Source: DAITAZ01 sp036824045 (GTDB taxonomy: Bacteria > Pseudomonadota > Gammaproteobacteria > Burkholderiales > Rhodocyclaceae). From it: a stretch of 44,086 nt of DNA. Positions 18,597-24,917 of the stretch are shown one piece after another (the stretch's first letter is position 1; the number at the start of each line of letters is the position of its first letter). The position numbers were made by a program, and so were the translations under genes. The notes under the pieces are model-generated. The model had not been told where the DNA came from. It searched no databases and saw only the letters and a list, made by a program, of their open reading frames with translations. Location of the stretch: positions 1-44,086 of the forward strand of contig DAITAZ010000030.1 in the NCBI GenBank assembly GCA_036824045.1, written 5' to 3'.

Positions 18597-19417
18597 GATG
18601 ACACCTCCTGTCGGGGCGGCTCAGGCTTGCGATGAAAGACGGCCCCCCTGGCCCACAGGCGCAGGGCTTGCCAATGGATGCGGAACAGGACTGCCGCGGC
18701 CTGCACGGGGGCGCCCAGCAACGCCCGCCCGAGTTCGACACGCCCCAGGGGCCGCGCTTCGCCCCGCAGGCTCGCCACCAGATGCACCGAGGACTCCTGC
18801 TCGTAACGTATCCACACCTGGCTGCCCGCCGCCGTCAGGGCAAAACGGAAGCGATAGCTGCCACCCACGGGGAAAAAGGGCGAAACGTGAAAGACCTTGC
18901 GCGCCTCCAGGTCCTCTCCCGGTCCGATGGGCCCCCGATCCGGCCGGGCGGCCACATAGGTGTGCCACTCGCCAAACGTGTTGTGCACCTGGCACAGCAC
19001 GGCGCGCAGGGCACCGGCCTGATCGTGGCAGTACCAGAAGCTCACCGGGTTGAAGAGCAGGCCAAAGAATCGGGGCGTGGTTTCCAACACCACTTCGCCA
19101 TCGGCGGGCACCTGGAAACGGGCGAGCAGTGCCCGTGCCCAGGCCAGCAGATCGCTGCCGTCCCGGGGGCCGTGGTCGTGGCGGCGCAACACCAGCGGCG
19201 CCCAACGCTCCAGCCCCAGCCAGGGCGCGCACAGCCAGCCCGGCTCCCTCGCCAGGCTATTCAAGGGCAAGCGCAACCAGAAGAGGGGGTATTCGAACCG
19301 GTAGGCAGGCCCCCGCGGACGGCGATGCATGACCTGCCCGCACAGCACGGCCGGCTGCCACCGGCACGCCGGCTCGATGCCTGTATCAGCGGGGCCATGT
19401 GGCGCCGGGGCGCTCAT
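18593..19417 (-). CDS. DUF1365 family protein
   Basis: A 274-residue protein with the DUF1365 hallmarks: FEYPLFWLRLPL, FNPVSFWYCHD, VHNTFGEWHTY and KVFHVSPF. The family is nearly always encoded between a COG2907 amine oxidase and a CFA-like methyltransferase, as here; both junctions are 4-base ATGA overlaps (19414-19417 and 18593-18596). From memory, proteins of these three types were linked to furan fatty acid formation in Rhodobacter sphaeroides (ufa genes), one proposed to incorporate oxygen; I am not certain of the gene-by-gene match. Several conserved His, Asp and Asn residues would suit metal or substrate binding, but no mechanism can be read from sequence. Confidence 0.92.
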   Translation of the reverse strand: MSAPAPHGPADTGIEPACRWQPAVLCGQVMHRRPRGPAYRFEYPLFWLRLPLNSLAREPGWLCAPWLGLERWAPLVLRRHDHGPRDGSDLLAWARALLARFQVPADGEVVLETTPRFFGLLFNPVSFWYCHDQAGALRAVLCQVHNTFGEWHTYVAARPDRGPIGPGEDLEARKVFHVSPFFPVGGSYRFRFALTAAGSQVWIRYEQESSVHLVASLRGEARPLGRVELGRALLGAPVQAAAVLFRIHWQALRLWARGAVFHRKPEPPRQEVSS

Positions 19418-20724
19418 GCGGGCACGCCTTCCGCGACCGCCGGGGCGCCCGGCGCGGGGGATGCCGCGGCCCAGGGCGGGCGCACGCCAAAGGCAGCGGC
19501 GACCTCAAGGGCCGAGCGCAGGCCGTCCTCGTGAAAGCCGTAACCGGTCCAGGCACCGCAGAACCATATGTTCCGCCGCCCCTGGATGGCCGGCAGACGT
19601 GCTTGCGCCGCGATCGCCCCGTGGTCGAACACCGGATGGGCATAGTCGTACCGGCCCAGCACCGTCTCGGGATGCGGTGGCCGCAAGGGGTTGAGCGACA
19701 CGATCAAAGGCCGCTCGAAGGGCAGCGGCTGCAGACGGTTGAGCAGGTAGGAAACGCTCACCGGCTGCTCCCCGGACTGGCCCCTTCCCGCCAGGAAATT
19801 CCACGCCGACCACACCGCAGGCCGCTGCGGCAGCAGCGCCGTATCCGTGTGCAGCCAGGCTTCGTTGGGCTGATAGCGCACCGCGGCGAGCACCGCCCGC
19901 TCCTCCGGGCTGGCCTCCTCCCCAAGAATGGCCAGGCTCTGGTCGCTGTGGCAGGCCAGCACCACCCGGTCAAAACAGGCGGCGCCACCTGCCCAGTGCA
20001 GCCACAGCCCGTCGCTCCCCGTGCGGAGCGCGGTCACCGCGGCCCCCCGACGGACGTCCCCCAACTCCGCCAGCAGCTTCCGCACATACTCCCGCCCGCC
20101 GCCGAGCACCGTGCGCCAGCGGGGGCGTTGCGCAATCTGCAGCAGGCCGTGGTTGTGGCAGAAGCGGGCAAAGGTGGCAAAGGGGTAGTCCAGCATTTGC
20201 CGGGGCGGACAGGACCAGATGCTGGCCGCCATGGGCAGCAGGTACCAGTCCCGAAAGGGCGCGCCGTAGTGCCCACTATCCAGGAATTCCCCCAGGGTGT
20301 CCCGCCCGGCGCCACCACCACAGGCTGCCCGGGTGGCGGCGCTGTTGAAGCGCAGCATGTCGGCGAGCATGCCCCAGAAGGCCGGGCGCCAGAGGTTCCC
20401 CGGTTGGGCGAAGAGGGCGTCGAGACTGCGGCCAGACCACTCCAGCGCACCCTCGTCCACGCTCACGCCCAAGGACATGTCCGTTTCCACCGTTTCCACC
20501 CCCAGGTGCCGGAAGAGCGCCGTCAACTGCGGGTAGGTGTGGTGGTTGAACACCAGGAAGCCGGTATCAACCGCCGCTGACTGCCCATCGATGTTGACCT
20601 CCACCGTGTGGGTGTGCCCGCCCACCCGGGTGTCCGCCTCGAACAGGGTGACCCGGCCCGCCCGGCGCAACAGCCACGCCGCCGACAGCCCGGCAATCCC
20701 GCCCCCCACCACTGCAATGCGCAT
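19414..20724 (-). CDS. FAD-dependent amine-oxidase-fold desaturase/oxidoreductase (COG2907)
   Basis: A 436-residue flavoprotein. The N-terminal Rossmann motif VVGGGIAGLSAAWLL (5-19) is followed by an FAD-contacting FEADTRVGGHTHTV, typical of the NAD(P)-binding amine oxidase superfamily; a C-terminal FCGAWTGYGFHEDGLRSA closes the flavin site. COG2907 members lie with DUF1365 and CFA-like genes and are proposed to dehydrogenate membrane lipid acyl chains rather than amines. The start is the ATG at 20724 with AGGAG 6 nt upstream. It begins 30 bp after the folE2 stop and overlaps the next gene by ATGA. The flavoprotein fold is certain; the acyl-chain substrate is inferred from context. Confidence 0.92.
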   Translation of the reverse strand: MRIAVVGGGIAGLSAAWLLRRAGRVTLFEADTRVGGHTHTVEVNIDGQSAAVDTGFLVFNHHTYPQLTALFRHLGVETVETDMSLGVSVDEGALEWSGRSLDALFAQPGNLWRPAFWGMLADMLRFNSAATRAACGGGAGRDTLGEFLDSGHYGAPFRDWYLLPMAASIWSCPPRQMLDYPFATFARFCHNHGLLQIAQRPRWRTVLGGGREYVRKLLAELGDVRRGAAVTALRTGSDGLWLHWAGGAACFDRVVLACHSDQSLAILGEEASPEERAVLAAVRYQPNEAWLHTDTALLPQRPAVWSAWNFLAGRGQSGEQPVSVSYLLNRLQPLPFERPLIVSLNPLRPPHPETVLGRYDYAHPVFDHGAIAAQARLPAIQGRRNIWFCGAWTGYGFHEDGLRSALEVAAAFGVRPPWAAASPAPGAPAVAEGVPA

Positions 20725-20754
20725 GCTCGACTCCTGGCCAGGGTGATGAGGAAA

Positions 20755-21561
20755 TCAGCGCATCCCTTCGATGCGGGCGTAGGCTGAGTGATTGTGGATG
20801 GACTCGAAGTTCTCCGATTCCACCGTGTAGCGGACGATGCGCGAATCGGCGGCGAGCGCCAGCGCCACGTCCCGCACCAGGTCCTCCACGAACCGGGGAT
20901 TGTCGTAGGCGCGCTCGGTGACGAATTTTTCGTCCTGGCGCTTGAGCAAGCCGTAGATCTCGCAGGAGGCGGCCTGCTCGGCCACGCGGACAAGCGCCTC
21001 TACGCCAGGCCCGTCCGCCCCCGCCTGCAAAGTGGCGCTCACCGACAGGCAGGAGCGCTGGTTGTGCGCACCGTAGGCTGAAATTTCCCGCGAGCACGGG
21101 CACAGGCTGGTCACCGGCACATCCACGCGCAGGGTCAGGGTCTTGCCCACCCCCCGGCTGCCGCTGGCCGAGAACCGGGCATCCACGTCCAGCAGGCTGG
21201 ACACGCCGGATACCGGCGCCTGCTTGCGGATGAACACCGGCAGGCTGGCGTGGATCTCGCCCCGCTGCGCATCGAGACTGATGAGTTGCGCCTCCAGCAG
21301 ATCCGCGAGCGCGCTTGCCGACATGGGCTGAAGCCCGCTCTCCAGAAGCGCGATGAAGCGCGACATGTGCGTCCCCTTGTCACGGGCGGCGAGGGCCACG
21401 TTCATGTCGAAGCGGGCGACGCTGGGCATGGCGCTGCCATCTGCCATCAGCACCGTGACCGGGTAGCGCACGCCCTTGATGCCCACTTGCTGGATGGGCA
21501 CGCCACGGCTGTCTTCCTGGGCCTGGATGTCTGGGAGAAAGAGTTTTTCCGGCGCATTCAC
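20755..21561 (-). CDS. folE2: GTP cyclohydrolase FolE2 (type IB)
   Basis: A 268-residue enzyme converting GTP to 7,8-dihydroneopterin triphosphate, the first step to folate and other pterins. It shows the family's SLCPCSREIS (catalytic cysteine region), SVSATLQ and the C-terminal ESENFESIHNHSAYA. FolE2 is structurally distinct from FolE and can work with metals other than zinc. The start codon is GTG at 21561 with GAGGAG about 9 nt upstream. In light-responsive regulons pterin synthesis is often co-induced with photolyase, whose antenna is a folate; no photolyase gene lies in this window. It follows the glutathione peroxidase gene by 52 bp. Confidence 0.96.
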   Translation of the reverse strand: MNAPEKLFLPDIQAQEDSRGVPIQQVGIKGVRYPVTVLMADGSAMPSVARFDMNVALAARDKGTHMSRFIALLESGLQPMSASALADLLEAQLISLDAQRGEIHASLPVFIRKQAPVSGVSSLLDVDARFSASGSRGVGKTLTLRVDVPVTSLCPCSREISAYGAHNQRSCLSVSATLQAGADGPGVEALVRVAEQAASCEIYGLLKRQDEKFVTERAYDNPRFVEDLVRDVALALAADSRIVRYTVESENFESIHNHSAYARIEGMR

Positions 21562-21613
21562 GAGTGGCGACTCCTCTGTGGGGTTGGGGATGATTGTTAT
21601 CGTTGAGGTTGGC

Positions 21614-22174
21614 TTAAGGGGCGCGGGCCAGCATCCGCTCCACAGTGGACACGAGTAGCCGGCTCTCCGGCGCCACCTCGCTGGGGAAGCTCACCACTTC
21701 CTGGCCATCACGGCCGATCAGATATTTGTGGAAGTTCCAGCGGGGCCGCTGACCACTGCGCTTGGCCAGGGCATCGAACAGCGGGTTGCCACCCGCGGCG
21801 GCCACCCGGCTTTTGCTGAACATGGGGAAATCAACACCGTAATTGACCTGGCAGTAGTCGGCGATTTCCTTCCCGGCACGGGGCTCCTGCCCGCCAAAGT
21901 CATTGGAGGGAAAGCCCAGCACCACCAGGCCCTGCCCCTGGTACTTGCGCTGGAGGCGAGCCAAGCCCTCCAGTTGCGGCGTGTAGCCACAGGCGGTGGC
22001 GGTATTGACCACCAACACCACTTTCCCCGCGTGCTGGCACAGGTTGTGGGGGTTTTCGTCCATCAGTGACGGCTGCACGTGGTTGAGCAGATCCGGGCAA
22101 GCCCCGCCCCAGGCGGCAGAAGCCCCGGCTGCGCAGGCCAGCGCCAGCAGATAGCCACACCAGCGCCGGATCAC
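21614..22174 (-). CDS. Exported glutathione peroxidase-family thiol peroxidase
   Basis: A 186-residue peroxidase of the GPx family with an N-terminal signal peptide (about residues 1-22), so probably periplasmic. The peroxidatic cysteine is Cys62 in NTATACGYTPQ; Gln96 (GGQEP), Trp146 and Asn147 (WNF) complete the active site. Cys108, in YCQVNYGVDFPMF, matches the resolving cysteine of thioredoxin-dependent members, so reduction by a thioredoxin-like partner is more likely than by glutathione. It would remove lipid or hydrogen peroxides formed under photo-oxidative stress. Its ATG overlaps the stop of the small upstream gene by 4 bases (22171-22174). Confidence 0.92.
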   Translation of the reverse strand: MIRRWCGYLLALACAAGASAAWGGACPDLLNHVQPSLMDENPHNLCQHAGKVVLVVNTATACGYTPQLEGLARLQRKYQGQGLVVLGFPSNDFGGQEPRAGKEIADYCQVNYGVDFPMFSKSRVAAAGGNPLFDALAKRSGQRPRWNFHKYLIGRDGQEVVSFPSEVAPESRLLVSTVERMLARAP

Positions 22175-22407
22175 AGCGACACCCCCGTGGCAGGCACCGG
22201 CCGCAGCACCGAGCCGCCGGTCAGCCGATGCAACAGAATCAGTTCATCCAGCGCCGCATTGTCCTGGACAATCGCCGCTTCTTCTCGCCGACATGCCGCC
22301 TCCTCCGCGGTCTCGCGGACCCCGCCCGCCTGGGCGACCGACCACAGCGCCAGCACCGCAAGGGCTCCAGCCACGTGGCGCAACGGCCCGATTACGGAAG
22401 CACTCAT
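22171..22407 (-). CDS. Small secreted hypothetical protein, first gene of the B12-regulated operon
   Basis: A 78-residue protein beginning with a typical signal peptide (MSASVIGPLRHVAGALAVLA, likely cleaved after VAQA) and a mature part of about 50 residues with one Cys and several Glu, Asp and Leu residues; no known family recognised. The start at 22407 is well supported by AAGGAGG spaced 6 nt. It shares an ATGA overlap with the peroxidase gene, so the two are coupled. Codons for IVQDN carry a third copy of the TTGTCC-GGACAA palindrome (22259-22271). The protein may be a true partner of the peroxidase or merely a leader gene. Confidence 0.75.
   Translation of the reverse strand: MSASVIGPLRHVAGALAVLALWSVAQAGGVRETAEEAACRREEAAIVQDNAALDELILLHRLTGGSVLRPVPATGVSL
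22259..22271. promoter_or_regulatory. Third copy of palindrome TTGTCCTGGACAA (inside the small operon gene)
   Basis: Identical 13-bp sequence to the two intergenic copies, centre 162 bp from the nearest. It lies in the coding region of the first operon gene and could be an auxiliary operator allowing looping or a roadblock. A fully chance third copy this close is unlikely, but selection on the protein sequence cannot be excluded. Confidence 0.5.
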
Positions 22408-22420
22408 CGCACACCTCCTT

Positions 22421-22433
22421 TTGTCCTGGACAA
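22421..22433. promoter_or_regulatory. Candidate operator 1, palindrome TTGTCCTGGACAA
   Basis: Perfect 6+1+6 inverted repeat. It contains the -35 hexamer TGGACA of the predicted rightward promoter of the B12 regulator and abuts the ribosome binding site (22414-22420) of the leftward small gene. It is likely the site of the MerR-type regulator encoded next door; this is inference from position and symmetry. Confidence 0.7.
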
Positions 22434-22455
22434 CTTTGAATACGAGGCCTACGAT
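22427..22455 (+). promoter_or_regulatory. Candidate promoter of the B12 regulator gene
   Basis: TGGACA (22427-22432), 17-bp spacer, TACGAT (22450-22455); transcription would start near 22462 and run over operator 2 before the start codon at 22498. The -35 lies inside operator 1, which suggests autoregulation. Confidence 0.5.
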
Positions 22456-22479
22456 AGCGCCACCAACACGATTGGTCAA
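22451..22479 (-). promoter_or_regulatory. Candidate promoter of the seven-gene operon
   Basis: On the minus strand: TTGACC (22479-22474), 17-bp spacer, TATCGT (22456-22451), with transcription starting near 22444. Its -10 shares bases with the -10 of the opposing promoter, so the two promoters overlap and only one can be occupied at a time. Operator 2 lies 4 bp upstream of the -35. Confidence 0.55.
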
Positions 22480-22483
22480 CACT

Positions 22484-22496
22484 TTGTCCTGGACAA
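22484..22496. promoter_or_regulatory. Candidate operator 2, palindrome TTGTCCTGGACAA
   Basis: Second perfect copy, here extended to 15 bp (TTTGTCCTGGACAAA, 22483-22497). Its centre is exactly 63 bp from that of operator 1, six turns of B-DNA, so both sites face the same side of the helix. It ends one base before the start codon of the regulator gene and would block both its translation-start region and the operon promoter upstream edge. Confidence 0.7.
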
Positions 22497-22497
22497 A

Positions 22498-23427
22498 ATG
22501 AACGCTTCCCAAATAACCCCCGCTAGCATGGGCATCACCTCCGTCGAACGCGAAACCGGCCTCAAGAAAGAAACGCTTCGCGTCTGGGAGCGGCGTTACG
22601 GTTTTCCCGCCCCGATTCGGGATGACCGGGGCGAACGCCTCTACCCTGCCGAGCAGGTACAGCGCCTTCGCTTGATCAAGCGTCTGCTGGACCAGGGCCT
22701 GCGCCCCGGGCGCGTCGTTCCCGCTTGCCCGGAAGAGCTGACCGCGCTGGCCGAGGCTGCCTGCGATTGCCTGCCCGCCCCCCCGCCTCCCCAGGCTTGC
22801 TGCGACTGCCTGACCTTGCTTGCGACGAACCAGGCCGATGCCGTGCGGGGCAGCCTGCAACAGCAACTGGCCCGCGCCGGCCTGCAGCGCTTTGTCCTGG
22901 AAACCGTGGCACCTCTTACTACGCAGGTGGGGCTAGCGTGGATGCGCGGCGAGATCCAGGTGCATCAGGAACACCTGTACACCGAGCAGGTGCAAAACGT
23001 CTTGCGCGGCGCCATCGCGGCGGCCGGAACACCCCGCAGCCGCCCGCGGGTGCTCCTGACCACCCTGCCGGAAGAACCCCACGGCCTCGGCCTGCTGATG
23101 GTGGAGGCCATGCTCGTGCCCGAAGGCGTGTACTGCCTCTCGCTGGGCACTCGTACCCCCCATTCCGACATCTGCGAAGCGGCTCGCGCCGGCGGCTTCG
23201 ACATCGTGGCGGTTTCCTTCAGCGCTGCCGTGCCCTTGCGCAACGCGTGGGAAGCCCTGCTCGACGTGCGCAGCCAACTGGACCCGGGCGTGCAAATGTG
23301 GGCCGGTGGCGGTCTGCTGGCCGGCCGCCCGGGGAACAGCGAAGCCGTACGCGTCTTTGGGGGGCTGGAGGAACTGCCGGGCGCGATCGCCGCATGGCGC
23401 GATGCGCATCCGGGTGTTCCCGGATAA
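22498..23427 (+). CDS. carH: MerR-family regulator with B12-binding photosensory domain (CarH/LitR type)
   Basis: A 309-residue transcription factor. The N-terminal MerR helix-turn-helix (about 12-70; GITSVERETGLKKETLRVWE and wing RGERLY) is followed by a four-helix bundle and a Rossmann-like cobalamin domain. Both photoreceptor signatures are present: W148-x9-E158-H159 over the adenosyl face, and E193-x-H195-x-x-G198 with the lower cobalt ligand His195. In this family the adenosylcobalamin-bound dark tetramer binds DNA and light releases it. The residue after the Trp, His132 in Thermus CarH (light-state ligand), is Met149 here. It starts at ATG 22498, directly after operator 2, with no clear ribosome binding site; ATG 22528 is an alternative. 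Divergent from the seven-gene operon. Confidence 0.93.
   Translation: MNASQITPASMGITSVERETGLKKETLRVWERRYGFPAPIRDDRGERLYPAEQVQRLRLIKRLLDQGLRPGRVVPACPEELTALAEAACDCLPAPPPPQACCDCLTLLATNQADAVRGSLQQQLARAGLQRFVLETVAPLTTQVGLAWMRGEIQVHQEHLYTEQVQNVLRGAIAAAGTPRSRPRVLLTTLPEEPHGLGLLMVEAMLVPEGVYCLSLGTRTPHSDICEAARAGGFDIVAVSFSAAVPLRNAWEALLDVRSQLDPGVQMWAGGGLLAGRPGNSEAVRVFGGLEELPGAIAAWRDAHPGVPG
23408..23425 (+). terminator. Small hairpin at the 3' end of the B12 regulator gene
   Basis: ATCCGGG and CCCGGAT form a perfect 7-bp stem around TGTT, overlapping the last codons and the first base of the stop codon. No T tract follows, so termination is doubtful; it may only shape the mRNA 3' end. Confidence 0.25.
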
Positions 23428-23469
23428 CACCGAAAACCCCGCCTGGCAGCAGGGGCTTAACGAGAACCG

Positions 23470-23499
23470 TTCGCAAGCTCTTCCCGAGTTTGCTACCAT
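23470..23499 (+). promoter_or_regulatory. Candidate promoter of the ferritin-like gene
   Basis: TTCGCA (23470-23475), 18-bp spacer, extended -10 TGCTACCAT (23491-23499). It would give a short leader of about 15 nt before the ribosome binding site. No copy of the TTGTCC-GGACAA palindrome is found here, so the downstream genes may not belong to the B12 regulon. Confidence 0.35.
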
Positions 23500-23521
23500 G
23501 CCGCGCTCGGGAGGAGGATCA

Positions 23522-24352
23522 ATGCTATATCCGGAATTATTCAAATCGTTGGAAAGCGCGCGCTGGAACATGGCGGACGACGTGCCGTGGGACAGTTTCG
23601 ACGCCACCTTGCTGACTGACGAACAGGCGCTCACGGTCAAGATGAACGCCATCACCGAGTGGTCGGCGCTGCCCGCCACCGAAATGTTCCTGCGTGACAA
23701 CCTCCATGACAGCGATTTTTCCGCTTTCATGTCGATCTGGTTCTACGAGGAGCAGAAACACGCCCTGGTGCTGATCGAGTACCTGCGCCGCTTCCGGCCC
23801 GATCTGGTGCCGACGGAAGAAGAGTTGCACGCGGTGCGTTTCGAGTTCGACCCGGCCCCCCCGCTGGAAACGCTGATGCTGCATTTCTGCGGCGAGGTAC
23901 GCCTGACCCAGTGGTATCGGCGCGCCAGCGAATGGCACACGGAACCGGTGATCAAGGCGATTTACGACCTGATCTCCCGGGACGAAGCCCGCCACGGCGG
24001 CGCTTATCTCAAGTACATGAAACGTGCCATCGAGCAGAACGGCGATGAAGCCCGCCGCGCCTTCACCAAGCTCGGCGTGCTGATGGCCAGTTCCAGCCGC
24101 TCCAGCAAACCGCTGCATCCGACCAACCTGCACGTGAACAAGGCGCTGTTCCCCAACGACACCGTGCAGAGCCGGCTCCCTGATCCGGACTGGCTGGAAC
24201 ACTGGCTGGACGAGCAGATCGACTTTGACAAGGAATGCGAGGCACGGGTGGTGGGGGGCATCTTGCGCAACCTTTCCAGCCTGTTTGGCGAGACCTTCAA
24301 GACCGTGTCGGAACTCAACCGTTACCGTAAATCCCTGCCCGCAGCCGCCTGA
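23522..24352 (+). CDS. Ferritin-like diiron protein
   Basis: A 276-residue soluble, mostly helical protein with a complete set of diiron ligands spaced as in acyl-ACP desaturase/AurF-type ferritin-like oxygenases: Glu46 (or Glu54), E77-x-x-H80 (YEEQKH), Glu125 (CGEVR), and E155-x-x-H158 (RDEARH). An oxidase, oxygenase or desaturase role is therefore possible, but the substrate cannot be read. The start is the ATG at 23522 with GGAGGA just upstream; an upstream in-frame ATG at 23498 has no such site. Its stop overlaps the heptose adenylyltransferase start by one base (TGATG), so the two are coupled. It lies 94 bp downstream of the B12 regulator. Confidence 0.85.
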   Translation: MLYPELFKSLESARWNMADDVPWDSFDATLLTDEQALTVKMNAITEWSALPATEMFLRDNLHDSDFSAFMSIWFYEEQKHALVLIEYLRRFRPDLVPTEEELHAVRFEFDPAPPLETLMLHFCGEVRLTQWYRRASEWHTEPVIKAIYDLISRDEARHGGAYLKYMKRAIEQNGDEARRAFTKLGVLMASSSRSSKPLHPTNLHVNKALFPNDTVQSRLPDPDWLEHWLDEQIDFDKECEARVVGGILRNLSSLFGETFKTVSELNRYRKSLPAAA

Positions 24353-24852
24353 TGAGCACCGCCCCCTCTTACCCCCGGCCCGGCTTCGAGGCCAAGGTCT
24401 GCGCCCCGGACGCGCTGGCCGCACGCGTTGCCCGGCTGCCCCGCCCGGTGGTCTTCACCAACGGCTGTTTCGACATCCTGCACCGTGGCCATGTGACCTA
24501 TCTGGCCCAGGCCCGGGCCCTGGGGGGCAGCCTGGTGGTGGCTGCCAATACCGATGCGTCGGTCAAGCGTCTGGGCAAGGGGGGCGATCGCCCCATCAAC
24601 ATGCTGGAGGATCGGCTGGCCGTGCTGGCCGCGCTGGAGAGCGTCAGCCTGGTCACCTGGTTTGACGAAGACACGCCCCTGGAAACCATCCGCCTGTGCC
24701 AACCGGATGTGCTGGTAAAGGGCGGCGACTGGAAGGTGGCGGACATCGTGGGCGCCGATCTGGTCAGCGCACGCGGCGGCCGGGTGCACTCGATTCCCTT
24801 CGAGCACGAACGCTCCACCACCGCCCTGGTGGGGCGCATTCGGGGCGCCTGA
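24352..24852 (+). CDS. rfaE2: D-glycero-beta-D-manno-heptose 1-phosphate adenylyltransferase
   Basis: A 166-residue nucleotidyltransferase equal to the C-terminal half of E. coli HldE (also called HldC). It carries the cytidylyltransferase-like signature GCFDILHRGH (38-47), VAANTD, and RPINMLEDR, and makes ADP-heptose from heptose 1-phosphate and ATP for the LPS core. The kinase half (HldA) is not in this window. The SIS protein at 14985 may supply the first step of the same pathway. It is coupled to the diiron protein gene and converges on the TPR gene, 65 bp away. Confidence 0.94.
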   Translation: MSTAPSYPRPGFEAKVCAPDALAARVARLPRPVVFTNGCFDILHRGHVTYLAQARALGGSLVVAANTDASVKRLGKGGDRPINMLEDRLAVLAALESVSLVTWFDEDTPLETIRLCQPDVLVKGGDWKVADIVGADLVSARGGRVHSIPFEHERSTTALVGRIRGA

Positions 24853-24917
24853 GCGCACCCCGGTCCAAATGGGCAACGCAGCCCGGGCGCGCCGCCTGCT
24901 CTGCGCCCGCCCCGGTG

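Noticed and set aside
22891..22903. TTTGTCCTGGAAAC inside the regulator gene as a fourth operator
   Set aside because: Only one arm matches (GGAAAC instead of GGACAA), and it encodes a conserved FVLET stretch.
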